From: Desmodus rotundus
Taxonomy: Eukaryota > Chordata > Mammalia > Chiroptera > Phyllostomidae
Direction of reading: 5' to 3'
DNA: 64,000 nt
Assembly (NCBI RefSeq): GCF_022682495.2
Contig: NW_026527269.1
Coordinates: 124,001 to 188,000, forward strand
Shown: in pieces, positions 53,854 through 64,000 of the stretch
Position numbering within the stretch: the stretch's first letter is position 1
Layout: every line of letters starts with the position of its first letter
Notes under the pieces: model-generated
What the model saw: only the letters and a program-made list of their open reading frames with translations
Told to the model about the DNA's origin: nothing
The model's database searches: none
Translations under genes and position numbers: made by a program

Positions 53854-56819
53854 CCTGACACACCGCATTCTAGAATGCAGTATCCAAGGCAACCGTATCC
53901 TTGGAAACCGTATCCTAGGAAACCGCTTACTCTAGAGACCATAGAGCTCAGAAACCGTCCCACAAGATGCAAGATCCTGACACACCGCATTCTAGAATGC
54001 AGTATCCAAGGCAACCGTATCCTTGGAAACCGTATCCTAGGAAACCGCTTATCTCAGGAGGCCGTTGTGCTCAGAACCCGCACCACAAGATTCTAGATCC
54101 TGACACACCGCATTCTAGAATGCAGTAACCAAGGCAACCGTATCCTTGGAAACCGTATCCTAGGAAACCGCTTATCTCAGGAGGCCATTGTGCTCAGAAC
54201 CCGCACCACAAGATTCTAGATCCTGACACACCGCATTCTAGAATACAGTATCCAAGGCAACCGTATCCTTGGAAACCGTATCCTAGGAAACCGCTTATCT
54301 CAGGAGGCCATTGTGCTCTGAACGCGAACCACAAGATTTAGATCCTGACACACCGCATTCTAGAATGCAGTATCCAAGGCAACCGTATCCTTGGAAACCG
54401 TATCCTAGGAAACCGCTTATCTCAGGAGGCAATTGCGCTCAGAACCCGCACCACAAGATTCTAGATCCTGACACAACGCATTCTAGAATGCAGTAACCAA
54501 GGCAACCGTATTCTTGGAAACCTTATCCTAGGAAACCGCTTATCTCAGGAGGCCATTGTGCTCAGAACCCGCACCAGAAGATTCTAGACCCTGACACACC
54601 GCATTCTAGAATGCAGTATCCAAGGCAACCGTATCCTTGGAAACCGTATCCTATGAAACCGCTTATCTCAGGAGGCCATTGTGCTCAGAACCCGCACCAC
54701 AAGATTCTACATCCTGACACACCGCATTCTAGAATGCAGTAACCAAGGCAACCGTATCCTTGGAAACCGTATCCTAGGAAACCGCTTATCTCAGGAGGCC
54801 ATTGTGCTCAGAACCCGCACCACAAGATTCTAGACCCTGACACACCGCATTCTAGAATGCAGTATCCAAGGCCACCGTATACTTGGAAACCGTATCCTAG
54901 GAAACCGCTTATCTCAGGAGGCCATAGTGCTCAGAACCCGCACCACAAGATTCTAGATCCTGACACACAGCATTCTAGAATGCAGTATCCAAGGCATCCG
55001 TATCATTGGAAACCGTATCCTAGTAAACGGCTTACTCTGGAGGCCATTGTGCTCAGAACCAGCACCACAAGATCCAGATCCTGACACACCGTATTCTAGA
55101 ATGCAGTATCCAAGGCAACCGTATCCTTGGAAACCTTATCCTAGGAAACCGCTTATCTCAGGAGGCCATTGTGCTCAGAACCCGCACCACAAGATTCTAG
55201 ATTCTGACACACCGCATTCTAGAATGCAGTAACCAAGGCAACCGTATCCTTGGAAACCGTATCCTAGGAAACCGCTCTTCTCAGGAGGCCATTGTGCTCA
55301 GAACCCGCACCACAAGATTCTAGATCCTGACACACCGCATTCTAGAATGCAGTAACCAAGGCAACCGTGTCCTTGGAAACCGTATCCTATGAAACCGCTT
55401 ATCTCAGGAGGCCGTTGTGCTCAGAACCCGCACCACAAGATTCTAGATCCTGACACACCGCATTCTAGAATGCAGTAACCAAGGCAACCGTATCCTTGGA
55501 AACCGTATCCTAGGAAACCGCTCTTCTCAGGAGGCCATTGTGCTCAGAACCCGCACCACAAGATTCTAGATCCTGACACACCGCATTCTAGAATGCAGTA
55601 ACCAAGGCAACCGTGTCCTTGGAAACCGTATCCTATGAAACCGCTTATCTCAGGAGGCCGTTGTGCTCAGAACCCGCACCACAAGATTCTAGATCCTGAC
55701 ACACCGCATTCTAGAATGCAGTAACCAAGGCAACCGTGTCCTTGGAAACCGTATCCTAGTAAACGGCTTACTCTGGAGGCTATTGTGCTCAGAACCCGCA
55801 CCACAAGATTCTAGATCCTGACACACCGCATTCTAGAATGCAGTAACCAAGGCAACCGTATCCTTGGAAACCGTATCCTAGGAAACCGCTCTTCTCAGGA
55901 GGCCATTGTGCTCAGAACCCGCACCACAAGATTCTAGATCCTGACACACCGCATTCTAGAATGCAGTAACCAAGGCAACCGTGTCCTTGGAAACCGCATC
56001 CTATGAAACCGCTTATCTCAGGAGGCCGTTGTGCTCAGAACCCGCACCACAAGATTCTAGATCCTGACACACCGCATTCTAGAATGCAGTAACCAAGGCA
56101 ACCGTATCCTTGGAAACCGTATCCTAGGAAACGGCTTACTCTGGAGGCCATTGTGCTCAGAACCCGCACCACAAGATTCTAGATCCTGACACACCGCATT
56201 CTAGAATGCAGTATCCAAGGCAACCGTATCCTTGGAAACCGTATCCTAGGAAACCGCTTATCTCAGGAGGCCATTGTGCTCAGAACCCGCACCACAAGGT
56301 TCTAGATCCTGACACACCGCATTCTAGAATGCAGTATCCAAGGCAACCGTATCCTTGGAAACCGTATCCTAGGAAACCGCTTATCTCAGGAGGCCATTGT
56401 GCTCAGAACGCGAACCACAAGATTCTAGATCCTGACACACCGCATTCTAGAATGCAGTAACCAAGGCAACCGTATCCTTGGAAACCGTATCCTAGGAAAC
56501 CGCTTATCTCAGGAGGCCATTGTGCTCAGAACGCGAACCACAAGATTTAGATCCTGACACACCGCATTCTAGAATGCAGTATCCAAGGCAACCGTATTCT
56601 TGGAAACTGTATCCTAGGAAACCGCTTATCTCAGGAGGCCATTGTGCTCAGAACGCGAACCACAAGATTCTAGATCCTGACACACCGCATTCTAGAATGC
56701 AGTATCCAAGGCAACCGTATCCTTGGAAACCGTATCCTAGGAAACCGCTTATCTCAGGAGGCAATTGCGCTCAGAACCCGCACCACAAGATTCTAGATCC
56801 TGACACACCGCATTCTAGA
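53610..56819 (+). repeat. Higher-order repeat C, copy C4, partial
   Basis: The order follows C2 at 11,035 bp (54311 to 43276, 54857 to 43822, 56206 to 45171). It continues through the AGATTTAGATCC monomer at 56520 and passes into unit D. Private changes include AGATTCTACATCC near 54711 and ACCGCATCCTATG near 55990. Confidence 0.75.
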
Positions 56820-58413
56820 ATGCAGTAACCAAGGCAACCGTATCCTTGGAAACCGTATCCTAGGAAACCGCTTATCTCAGGAGGCCGATGTACTCAGAAC
56901 CCGCACCACAAGATTCTAGATCCTCACACACCGCATTCTAGACGTCGTATCCAAGGCAACCATATCCTTGGAAACCGTATCATAGGAACCGCTTATCTCA
57001 GGAGGCCATTGTGCTCAGAACCCGCACCACAAGATTCTATATCCTGACACACCGCATTCTAGAATGCAGTAACCAAGGCACCGTATCCTTGGAAAACGTA
57101 TCCTAGGAAACCGCTTATCTCAGGAGGCCGTTGTGCTCAGAACCCGCACCACGAGATTCTAGATCCTGACACACCGCATTCTAGAATGCAGTAACCAAGG
57201 CAACCGTATCCTTGGAAACCGTATCCTAGGAAACCGCTTATCTCAGGAGGCCGTTGTGCTCAGAACCCGCACCACAAGATTCTAGATCCTGACACACCGC
57301 ATTCTAGAATGCAGTAACCAAGGCAACCGTATCCTTGGAAACCGTATACTAGGAAACCGCTTATCTCAGGAGGCCGTTGTGCTCAGAATCGGCACCACAA
57401 GATTCTAGATCCTGACACACCGCATTCTAGAATGCAGTATCCAAGGCAACCGTATCCTTGGAAACCGTATCCTAGGAAACCGCTTATCTCAGGAGGCCGT
57501 TGTGCTCAGAATCGGCACCACAAGATTCTAGATCCTGACACACCGCATTCTAGAATGCAGTAACCAAGGCAACCGTATCCTTGGAAACCGTATCCTAGGA
57601 AACCGCTTATCTCAGGAGGCCGTTGTGCTCAGAACCCGCACCACAAGATTCTAGATCCTGACACACCGCATTCTAGAATGCAGTAACCAAGGCACCGTAT
57701 CCTTGGAAACCGTATCCTAGGAAACGGCTTACCCTGGAGGCCATTGTGCTCAGAACCCGCAACACAAGATTCTAGATCCTGACACACCGCATTCTAGAAT
57801 GCAGTATGCAAGGCAACCGTATCCTTGGAAACCGTATCCTAGGAAACCGCTTATATCAGGAGGCCATTGTGCTCAGATCCCGCACCACAAGATTCTAGAT
57901 CATGACACACAGCATTCTAGAAGGCAGTATCCAAGGCAACCGTATCCTTGGAAACCGTATCCTAGGAAACCGCTTATCTCAGGAAGCCGTTGTGCTCAGA
58001 ACCCGCAACACAAGATTCTAGATCCTGACACACCGCATTCCAGAATGCAGTATCCAAGGCAACCGTATCCTTGGAAACCGTATCCTAGGAAACCGCTTAT
58101 CTCAGGAGGCCATTGTGCTCAGAACCCGCACCACAAGATTCTAGATCCCGACACACCGCATTCTAGAATGCAGTAACCAAGGCAACCGTATCCTTGGAAA
58201 CCGTATCCTAGGAAACCGCTTATCTCAGGAGGCCGTTGTGCTCAGAACCGGCACCACAAGATTCTAGATCCCGCCACACCGCATTCTAGAATGCAGTAAC
58301 CAAGGCAACCGTATCCTTGGAAACCGTATCCTAGGAAACCGCTTATCTCAGGAGGCCATTGTGCTCAGAACCCGCACCACAAGATTCTAGATCCTGACAC
58401 ACCGCATTCTAGA

Positions 58414-58535
58414 ATGCAGTATCCAAGGCAACCGTATCCTTGGAAACCGTATCCAGGGAACCGCTTATCTGAGGAGGCCATTGTGCTCAGAACCCGCACC
58501 ACCAGATTCTAGATCCTGACACACCGCATTCTAGA
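58414..58535 (+). repeat. D-specific monomer with CCAGGGAACC and TCTGAGGAGG (122 bp)
   Basis: The unit reads TATCCAGGGAACCGC where others have TATCCTAGGAAACCGC, then TCTGAGGAGG and CACCACCAG. It is absent at the matching place in the copies at 38.5 and 49.8 kb. It recurs at 61104 and 63794, so it marks the origin of unit D. Confidence 0.85.
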
Positions 58536-58757
58536 ATGCAGTAACCAAGGCACCGTATCCTTGGAAACCGTATCCTAGGAAACGGCTTACCCTGGAGGCC
58601 ATTGTGCTCAGAACCCGCAACACAAGATTCTAGATCCTGACACACCGCATTCTAGAATGCAGTATCCAAGGCAACCGTATCCTTGGAAACCGTATCCTAG
58701 GAAACCGCTTACTCTGGAGACGATTGTGCTCAGAACCCGTCCCACAAGATTCTAGAT

Positions 58758-59122
58758 CCTGTTACACCATATTCTAGAACACCGTATCCAAGGCAACCGT
58801 ATCCTTGGAAACCATATCCAAGAAACCACTTATCTCTAGAGACCATTATTTTCAGAATCTGTTCCCAAGATTCTAGATCCTGACACACCACATTCTAGAA
58901 CGCCGTATGCAAGGCAACCGTATTCTTGGAGTCCGTATCCTAGGAAACCGCGTATTCCTGTAGACTATTATTCTCTCAACCCGACCAACAATATTCTAGA
59001 TCCTGACACACCACATTCTAGAACACCGTGTCCACGGCAACTGTATCCTGGAAACCCTATCCTAGGAAACCGCTTACTCTAGAGACCATAGAGCTCAGAA
59101 CCCGTCCCACAAGATGCAAGAT
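58758..59122 (+). repeat. Diverged block Dv1-Dv2-Dv3 in unit D, first copy
   Basis: Dv1 here has CTCTAGAGACC where the copies at 23692-50056 have CTCTGGAGACC, a change shared with the D copy at 61448. The duplicated Dv3 tail follows. Confidence 0.85.
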
Positions 59123-59509
59123 CCTGACACACCGCATTCTAGAATGCAGTATCCAAGGCAACCGTATCCTTGGAAACCGTATCCTAGGAAACCGCTTACT
59201 CTAGAGACCATAGAGCTCAGAAACCGTCCCACAAGATGCAAGATCCTGACACACCGCATTCTAGAATGCAGTATCCAAGGCAACCGTATCCTTGGAAACC
59301 GTATCCTAGGAAACCGCTTATCTCAGGAGGCCGTTGTGCTCAGAACCCGCACCACAAGATTCTAGATCCTGACACACCGCATTCTAGAATGCAGTAACAA
59401 AGGCACCGTATCCTTGGAAACCGTATCCTAGGAAACGGCTTACTCTGGAGGCCATTGTGGTCAGAACCCGCAACACAAGATTCTAGATCCTGACACACCG
59501 CATTCTAGA

Positions 59510-62199
59510 ATGCAGTAACCAAGGCAACCGTATCCTTGGAAACCGTATCCTAGGAAACCGCTTATCTCAGGAGGCCGATGTACTCAGAACCCGCACCACA
59601 AGATTCTAGATCCTCACACACCGCATTCTAGACGCCGTATCCAAGGCAACCATATCCTTGGAAACCGTATCATAGGAACCGCTTATCTCAGGAGGCCATT
59701 GTGCTCAGAACCCGCACCACAAGATTCTATATCCAGACACACCGCATTCTAGAATGCAGTAACCAAGGCACCGTATCCTTGGAAAACGTATCCTAGGAAA
59801 CCGCTTATCTCAGGAGGCCGTTGTGCTCAGAACCCGCACCACGAGATTCTAGATCCTGACACACCGCATTCTAGAATGCAGTAACCAAGGCAACCGTATC
59901 CTTGGAAACCGTATCCTAGGAAACCGCTTATCTCAGGAGGCCGTTGTGCTCAGAACCCGCACCACAAGATTCTAGATCCTGACACACCGCATTCTAGAAT
60001 GCAGTAACCAAGGCAACCGTATCCTTGGAAACCGTATCCTAGGAAACCGCTTATCTCAGGAGGCCGTTGTGCTCAGAATCGGCACCACAAGATTCTAGAT
60101 CCTGACACACCGCATTCTAGAATGCAGTATCCAAGGCAACCGTATCCTTGGAAACCGTATCCTAGGAAACCGCTTATCTCAGGAGGCCGTTGTGCTCAGA
60201 ATCGGCACCACAAGATTCTAGATCCTGACACACCGCATTCTAGAATGCAGTAACCAAGGCAACCGTATCCTTGGAAACCGTATCCTAGGAAACCGCTTAT
60301 CTCAGGAGGCCGTTGTGCTCAGAACCCGCACCACAAGATTCTAGATCCTGACACACCGCATTCTAGAATGCAGTAACCAAGGCACCGTATCCTTGGAAAC
60401 CGTATCCTAGGAAACGGCTTACCCTGGAGGCCATTGTGCTCAGAACCCGCAACACAAGATTCTAGATCCTGACACACCGCATTCTAGAATGCAGTATGCA
60501 AGGCAACCGTATCCTTGGAAACCGTATCCTAGGAAACCGCTTATATCAGGAGGCCATTGTGCTCAGATCCCGCACCACAAGATTCTAGATCATGACACAC
60601 AGCATTCTAGAAGGCAGTATCCAAGGCAACCGTATCCTTGGAAACCGTATCCTAGGAAACCGCTTATCTCAGGAAGCCGTTGTGCTCAGAACCCGCAACA
60701 CAAGATTCTAGATCCTGACACACCGCATTCCAGAATGCAGTATCCAAGGCAACCGTATCCTTGGAAACCGTATCCTAGGAAACCGCTTATCTCAGGAGGC
60801 CATTGTGCTCAGAACCCGCACCACAAGATTCTAGATCCCGACACACCGCATTCTAGAATGCAGTAACCAAGGCAACCGTATCCTTGGAAACCGTATCCTA
60901 GGAAACCGCTTATCTCAGGAGGCCGTTGTGCTCAGAACCGGCACCACAAGATTCTAGATCCCGCCACACCGCATTCTAGAATGCAGTAACCAAGGCAACC
61001 GTATCCTTGGAAACCGTATCCTAGGAAACCGCTTATCTCAGGAGGCCATTGTGCTCAGAACCCGCACCACAAGATTCTAGATCCTGACACACCGCATTCT
61101 AGAATGCAGTATCCAAGGCAACCGTATCCTTGGAAACCGTATCCAGGGAACCGCTTATCTGAGGAGGCCATTGTGCTCAGAACCCGCACCACCAGATTCT
61201 AGATCCTGACACACCGCATTCTAGAATGCAGTAACCAAGGCACCGTATCCTTGGAAACCGTATCCTAGGAAACGGCTTACCCTGGAGGCCATTGTGCTCA
61301 GAACCCGCAACACAAGATTCTAGATCCTGACACACCGCATTCTAGAATGCAGTATCCAAGGCAACCGTATCCTTGGAAACCGTATCCTAGGAAACCGCTT
61401 ACTCTGGAGACGATTGTGCTCAGAACCCGTCCCACAAGATTCTAGATCCTGTTACACCATATTCTAGAACACCGTATCCAAGGCAACCGTATCCTTGGAA
61501 ACCATATCCAAGAAACCACTTATCTCTAGAGACCATTATTTTCAGAATCTGTTCCCAAGATTCTAGATCCTGACACACCACATTCTAGAACGCCGTATGC
61601 AAGGCAACCGTATTCTTGGAGTCCGTATCCTAGGAAACCGCGTATTCCTGTAGACTATTATTCTCTCAACCCGACCAACAATATTCTAGATCCTGACACA
61701 CCACATTCTAGAACACCGTGTCCACGGCAACTGTATCCTGGAAACCCTATCCTAGGAAACCGCTTACTCTAGAGACCATAGAGCTCAGAACCCGTCCCAC
61801 AAGATGCAAGATCCTGACACACCGCATTCTAGAATGCAGTATCCAAGGCAACCGTATCCTTGGAAACCGTATCCTAGGAAACCGCTTACTCTAGAGACCA
61901 TAGAGCTCAGAAACCGTCCCACAAGATGCAAGATCCTGACACACCGCATTCTAGAATGCAGTATCCAAGGCAACCGTATCCTTGGAAACCTTATCCTAGG
62001 AAACCGCTTATCTCAGGAGGCCGTTGTGCTCAGAACCCGCACCACAAGATTCTAGATCCTGACACACCGCATTCTAGAATGCAGTAACAAAGGCACCGTA
62101 TCCTTGGAAACCGTATCCTAGGAAACGGCTTACTCTGGAGGCCATTGTGGTCAGAACCCGCAACACAAGATTCTAGATCCTGACACACCGCATTCTAGA
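59510..62199 (+). repeat. Higher-order repeat D, copy D2 (2690 bp)
   Basis: This is the second full D unit, with the same variants in the same order. ATATCCAGACAC near 59731 is shared with D3 but D1 has ATATCCTGACAC. CAGATCCCGC near 60567 is shared with D1 but absent from D3. Confidence 0.85.
61448..61812 (+). repeat. Diverged block Dv1-Dv2-Dv3 in unit D, second copy
   Basis: It is displaced by 2690 bp from the copy at 58758 and looks identical to it. Just downstream, near 61990, this copy has AAACCTTATCC where the previous one has AAACCGTATCC. Confidence 0.85.
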
Positions 62200-64000
62200 A
62201 TGCAGTAACCAAGGCAACCGTATCCTTGGAAACCGTATCCTAGGAAACCGCTTATCTCAGGAGGCCGATGTACTCAGAACCCGCACCACAAGATTCTAGA
62301 TCCTCACACACCGCATTCTAGACGCCGTATCCAAGGCAACCATATCCTTGGAAACCGTATCATAGGAACCGCTTATCTCAGGAGGCCATTGTGCTCAGAA
62401 CCCGCACCACAAGATTCTATATCCAGACACACCGCATTCTAGAATGCAGTAACCAAGGCACCGTATCCTTGGAAAACGTATCCTAGGAAACCGCTTATCT
62501 CAGGAGGCCGTTGTGCTCAGAACCCGCACCACGAGATTCTAGATCCTGACACACCGCATTCTAGAATGCAGTAACCAAGGCAACCGTATCCTTGGAAACC
62601 GTATCCTAGGAAACCGCTTATCTCAGGAGGCCGTTGTGCTCAGAACCCGCACCACAAGATTCTAGATCCTGACACACCGCATTCTAGAATGCAGTAACCA
62701 AGGCAACCGTATCCTTGGAAACCGTATCCTAGGAAACCGCTTATCTCAGGAGGCCGTTGTGCTCAGAATCGGCACCACAAGATTCTAGATCCTGACACAC
62801 CGCATTCTAGAATGCAGTATCCAAGGCAACCGTATCCTTGGAAACCGTATCCTAGGAAACCGCTTATCTCAGGAGGCCGTTGTGCTCAGAATCGGCACCA
62901 CAAGATTCTAGATCCTGACACACCGCATTCTAGAATGCAGTAACCAAGGCAACCGTATCCTTGGAAACCGTATCCTAGGAAACCGCTTATCTCAGGAGGC
63001 CGTTGTGCTCAGAACCCGCACCACAAGATTCTAGATCCTGACACACCGCATTCTAGAATGCAGTAACCAAGGCACCGTATCCTTGGAAACCGTATCCTAG
63101 GAAACGGCTTACCCTGGAGGCCATTGTGCTCAGAACCCGCAACACAAGATTCTAGATCCTGACACACCGCATTCTAGAATGCAGTATGCAAGGCAACCGT
63201 ATCCTTGGAAACCGTATCCTAGGAAACCGCTTATATCAGGAGGCCATTGTGCTCAGAACCCGCACCACAAGATTCTAGATCATGACACACAGCATTCTAG
63301 AAGGCAGTATCCAAGGCAACCGTATCCTTGGAAACCGTATCCTAGGAAACCGCTTATCTCAGGAAGCCGTTGTGCTCAGAACCCGCAACACAAGATTCTA
63401 GATCCTGACACACCGCATTCCAGAATGCAGTATCCAAGGCAACCGTATCCTTGGAAACCGTATCCTAGGAAACCGCTTATCTCAGGAGGCCATTGTGCTC
63501 AGAACCCGCACCACAAGATTCTAGATCCCGACACACCGCATTCTAGAATGCAGTAACCAAGGCAACCGTATCCTTGGAAACCGTATCCTAGGAAACCGCT
63601 TATCTCAGGAGGCCGTTGTGCTCAGAACCGGCACCACAAGATTCTAGATCCCGCCACACCGCATTCTAGAATGCAGTAACCAAGGCAACCGTATCCTTGG
63701 AAACCGTATCCTAGGAAACCGCTTATCTCAGGAGGCCATTGTGCTCAGAACCCGCACCACAAGATTCTAGATCCTGACACACCGCATTCTAGAATGCAGT
63801 ATCCAAGGCAACCGTATCCTTGGAAACCGTATCCAGGGAACCGCTTATCTGAGGAGGCCATTGTGCTCAGAACCCGCACCACCAGATTCTAGATCCTGAC
63901 ACACCGCATTCTAGAATGCAGTAACCAAGGCACCGTATCCTTGGAAACCGTATCCTAGGAAACGGCTTACCCTGGCGGCCATTGTGCTCAGAACCCGCAA
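62200..64000 (+). repeat. Higher-order repeat D, copy D3, cut by window end
   Basis: The order follows D2 up to the last base. CAGAACCCGC near 63257 restores the majority base, and CCTGGCGGCC near 63974 is private. The array clearly continues beyond the window. Confidence 0.85.

Larger units (their letters stand above)
56820..59509 (+). repeat. Higher-order repeat D, copy D1 (2690 bp, 22 monomers)
   Basis: The unit runs from the TAACC monomer before GGCCGATGTACTC to the next such monomer. It contains the GACGCCG monomer, two GAATCGGCACC monomers, the GTATGCAAGG/GAAGGCAG pair, the CCAGGGAACC monomer and the Dv1-Dv2-Dv3 block. Compared with the C-flanking copy at 48.2-50.6 kb it has one extra monomer (58414) and a shortened right end, closed by a TAACAAAGGCACCG monomer at about 59390. 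Confidence 0.85.
1..64000 (+). repeat. Satellite DNA array, 123-bp monomer, about 520 head-to-tail copies
   Basis: The same 123-bp unit repeats from the first to the last base with no interruption and no change of orientation. Each unit reads in order: CCTGACACACCGCATTCTAG, the AATGCAG stretch, three 15-bp TATCC..ACCG subrepeats, CTTATCTCAGGAGGCCATTG, TGCTCAGAACCCGCACCACA and AGATTCTAGAT. Most units differ from this by 0-6 substitutions. Common variants are TAACC for TATCC, GGCCGTTG for GGCCATTG, CGGCTTACTCTGG for CCGCTTATCTCAGG, and CCTATGAAA for CCTAGGAAA. Single-base deletions such as GCACCG for GCAACCG make some units 121-122 bp. No stretch longer than one monomer lacks repeat identity, so there is no gene-free unique DNA to describe. 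I do not recognise the family. Array size and HOR structure are typical of eukaryotic heterochromatin; the chromosomal location is inference. Confidence 0.98.

Noticed and set aside
1..64000. CRISPR array
   Set aside because: Repeats are regular, but there are no unique spacers: all 123 bp are repeated, and no cas genes are present.
1..64000. Bacterial Shine-Dalgarno-like AGGAGG in every monomer (TCTCAGGAGGCC)
   Set aside because: It is part of the satellite unit and is not placed at a sensible distance upstream of any supported start codon. The window is a eukaryotic-type satellite.
1..64000. tRNA, rRNA or other structured RNA genes
   Set aside because: No tRNA-like arms, A or B boxes in the right spacing, or rRNA motifs were seen. 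The only dyads are the short ones inherent to the monomer.
1..64000. Assignment to a particular species or chromosome
   Set aside because: No unique sequence, transposon or gene is present to place it, and I do not recognise the monomer; naming an organism would be a guess.

Overview
The whole 64 kb window is one uninterrupted tandem satellite array. I see no gene, RNA gene, transposon, CRISPR array or unique flanking sequence anywhere in it. The basic unit is a 123-bp monomer (about 520 copies, all in the same orientation). The base count of one consensus-like monomer (21385-21507) is A36 C37 G24 T26, or 49.6% GC. The monomer holds three adjacent 15-bp subrepeats of the form TATCCnnGGmAACCG, a perfect 14-bp palindrome (GCATTCTAGAATGC), and a 7-bp-stem inverted repeat.

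The array is organised as a hierarchy of higher-order repeats (HORs), inferred by matching diagnostic variants. Left part (about 2.7-21.4 kb): copies of a 45-monomer unit A with a period of 5525-5526 bp, one of them expanded to 6139 bp by a 613-bp local duplication. Middle (20.9-30.0 kb): two tandem copies of a 4537-bp unit B, each a piece of A joined to a 21-monomer block that carries old, diverged monomers. From 30.0 to 36.4 kb, A plus B sequence repeats at a distance of 12,634 bp. Right-middle (about 36.4-56.8 kb): mosaics with periods of 3678 and 3433 bp, nested in longer repeats at 11.0-11.3 and 13.7 kb, marked by a strongly diverged monomer pair. Right end (56.8-64 kb): a 2690-bp unit D in two full copies and one partial copy running off the window.

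The size, purity and HOR organisation point to a eukaryotic chromosome, most likely centromeric, pericentromeric, subtelomeric or sex-chromosome heterochromatin from a long-read assembly. I do not recognise the satellite family and cannot name the organism. There is no sign of bacterial or viral content.

The open reading frames that can be found (up to 166 codons) are by-products of a monomer of exactly 41 codons. They are broken by a recurrent TAT-to-TAA variant and by 1-bp deletions, occur on both strands, and should not be annotated as genes.
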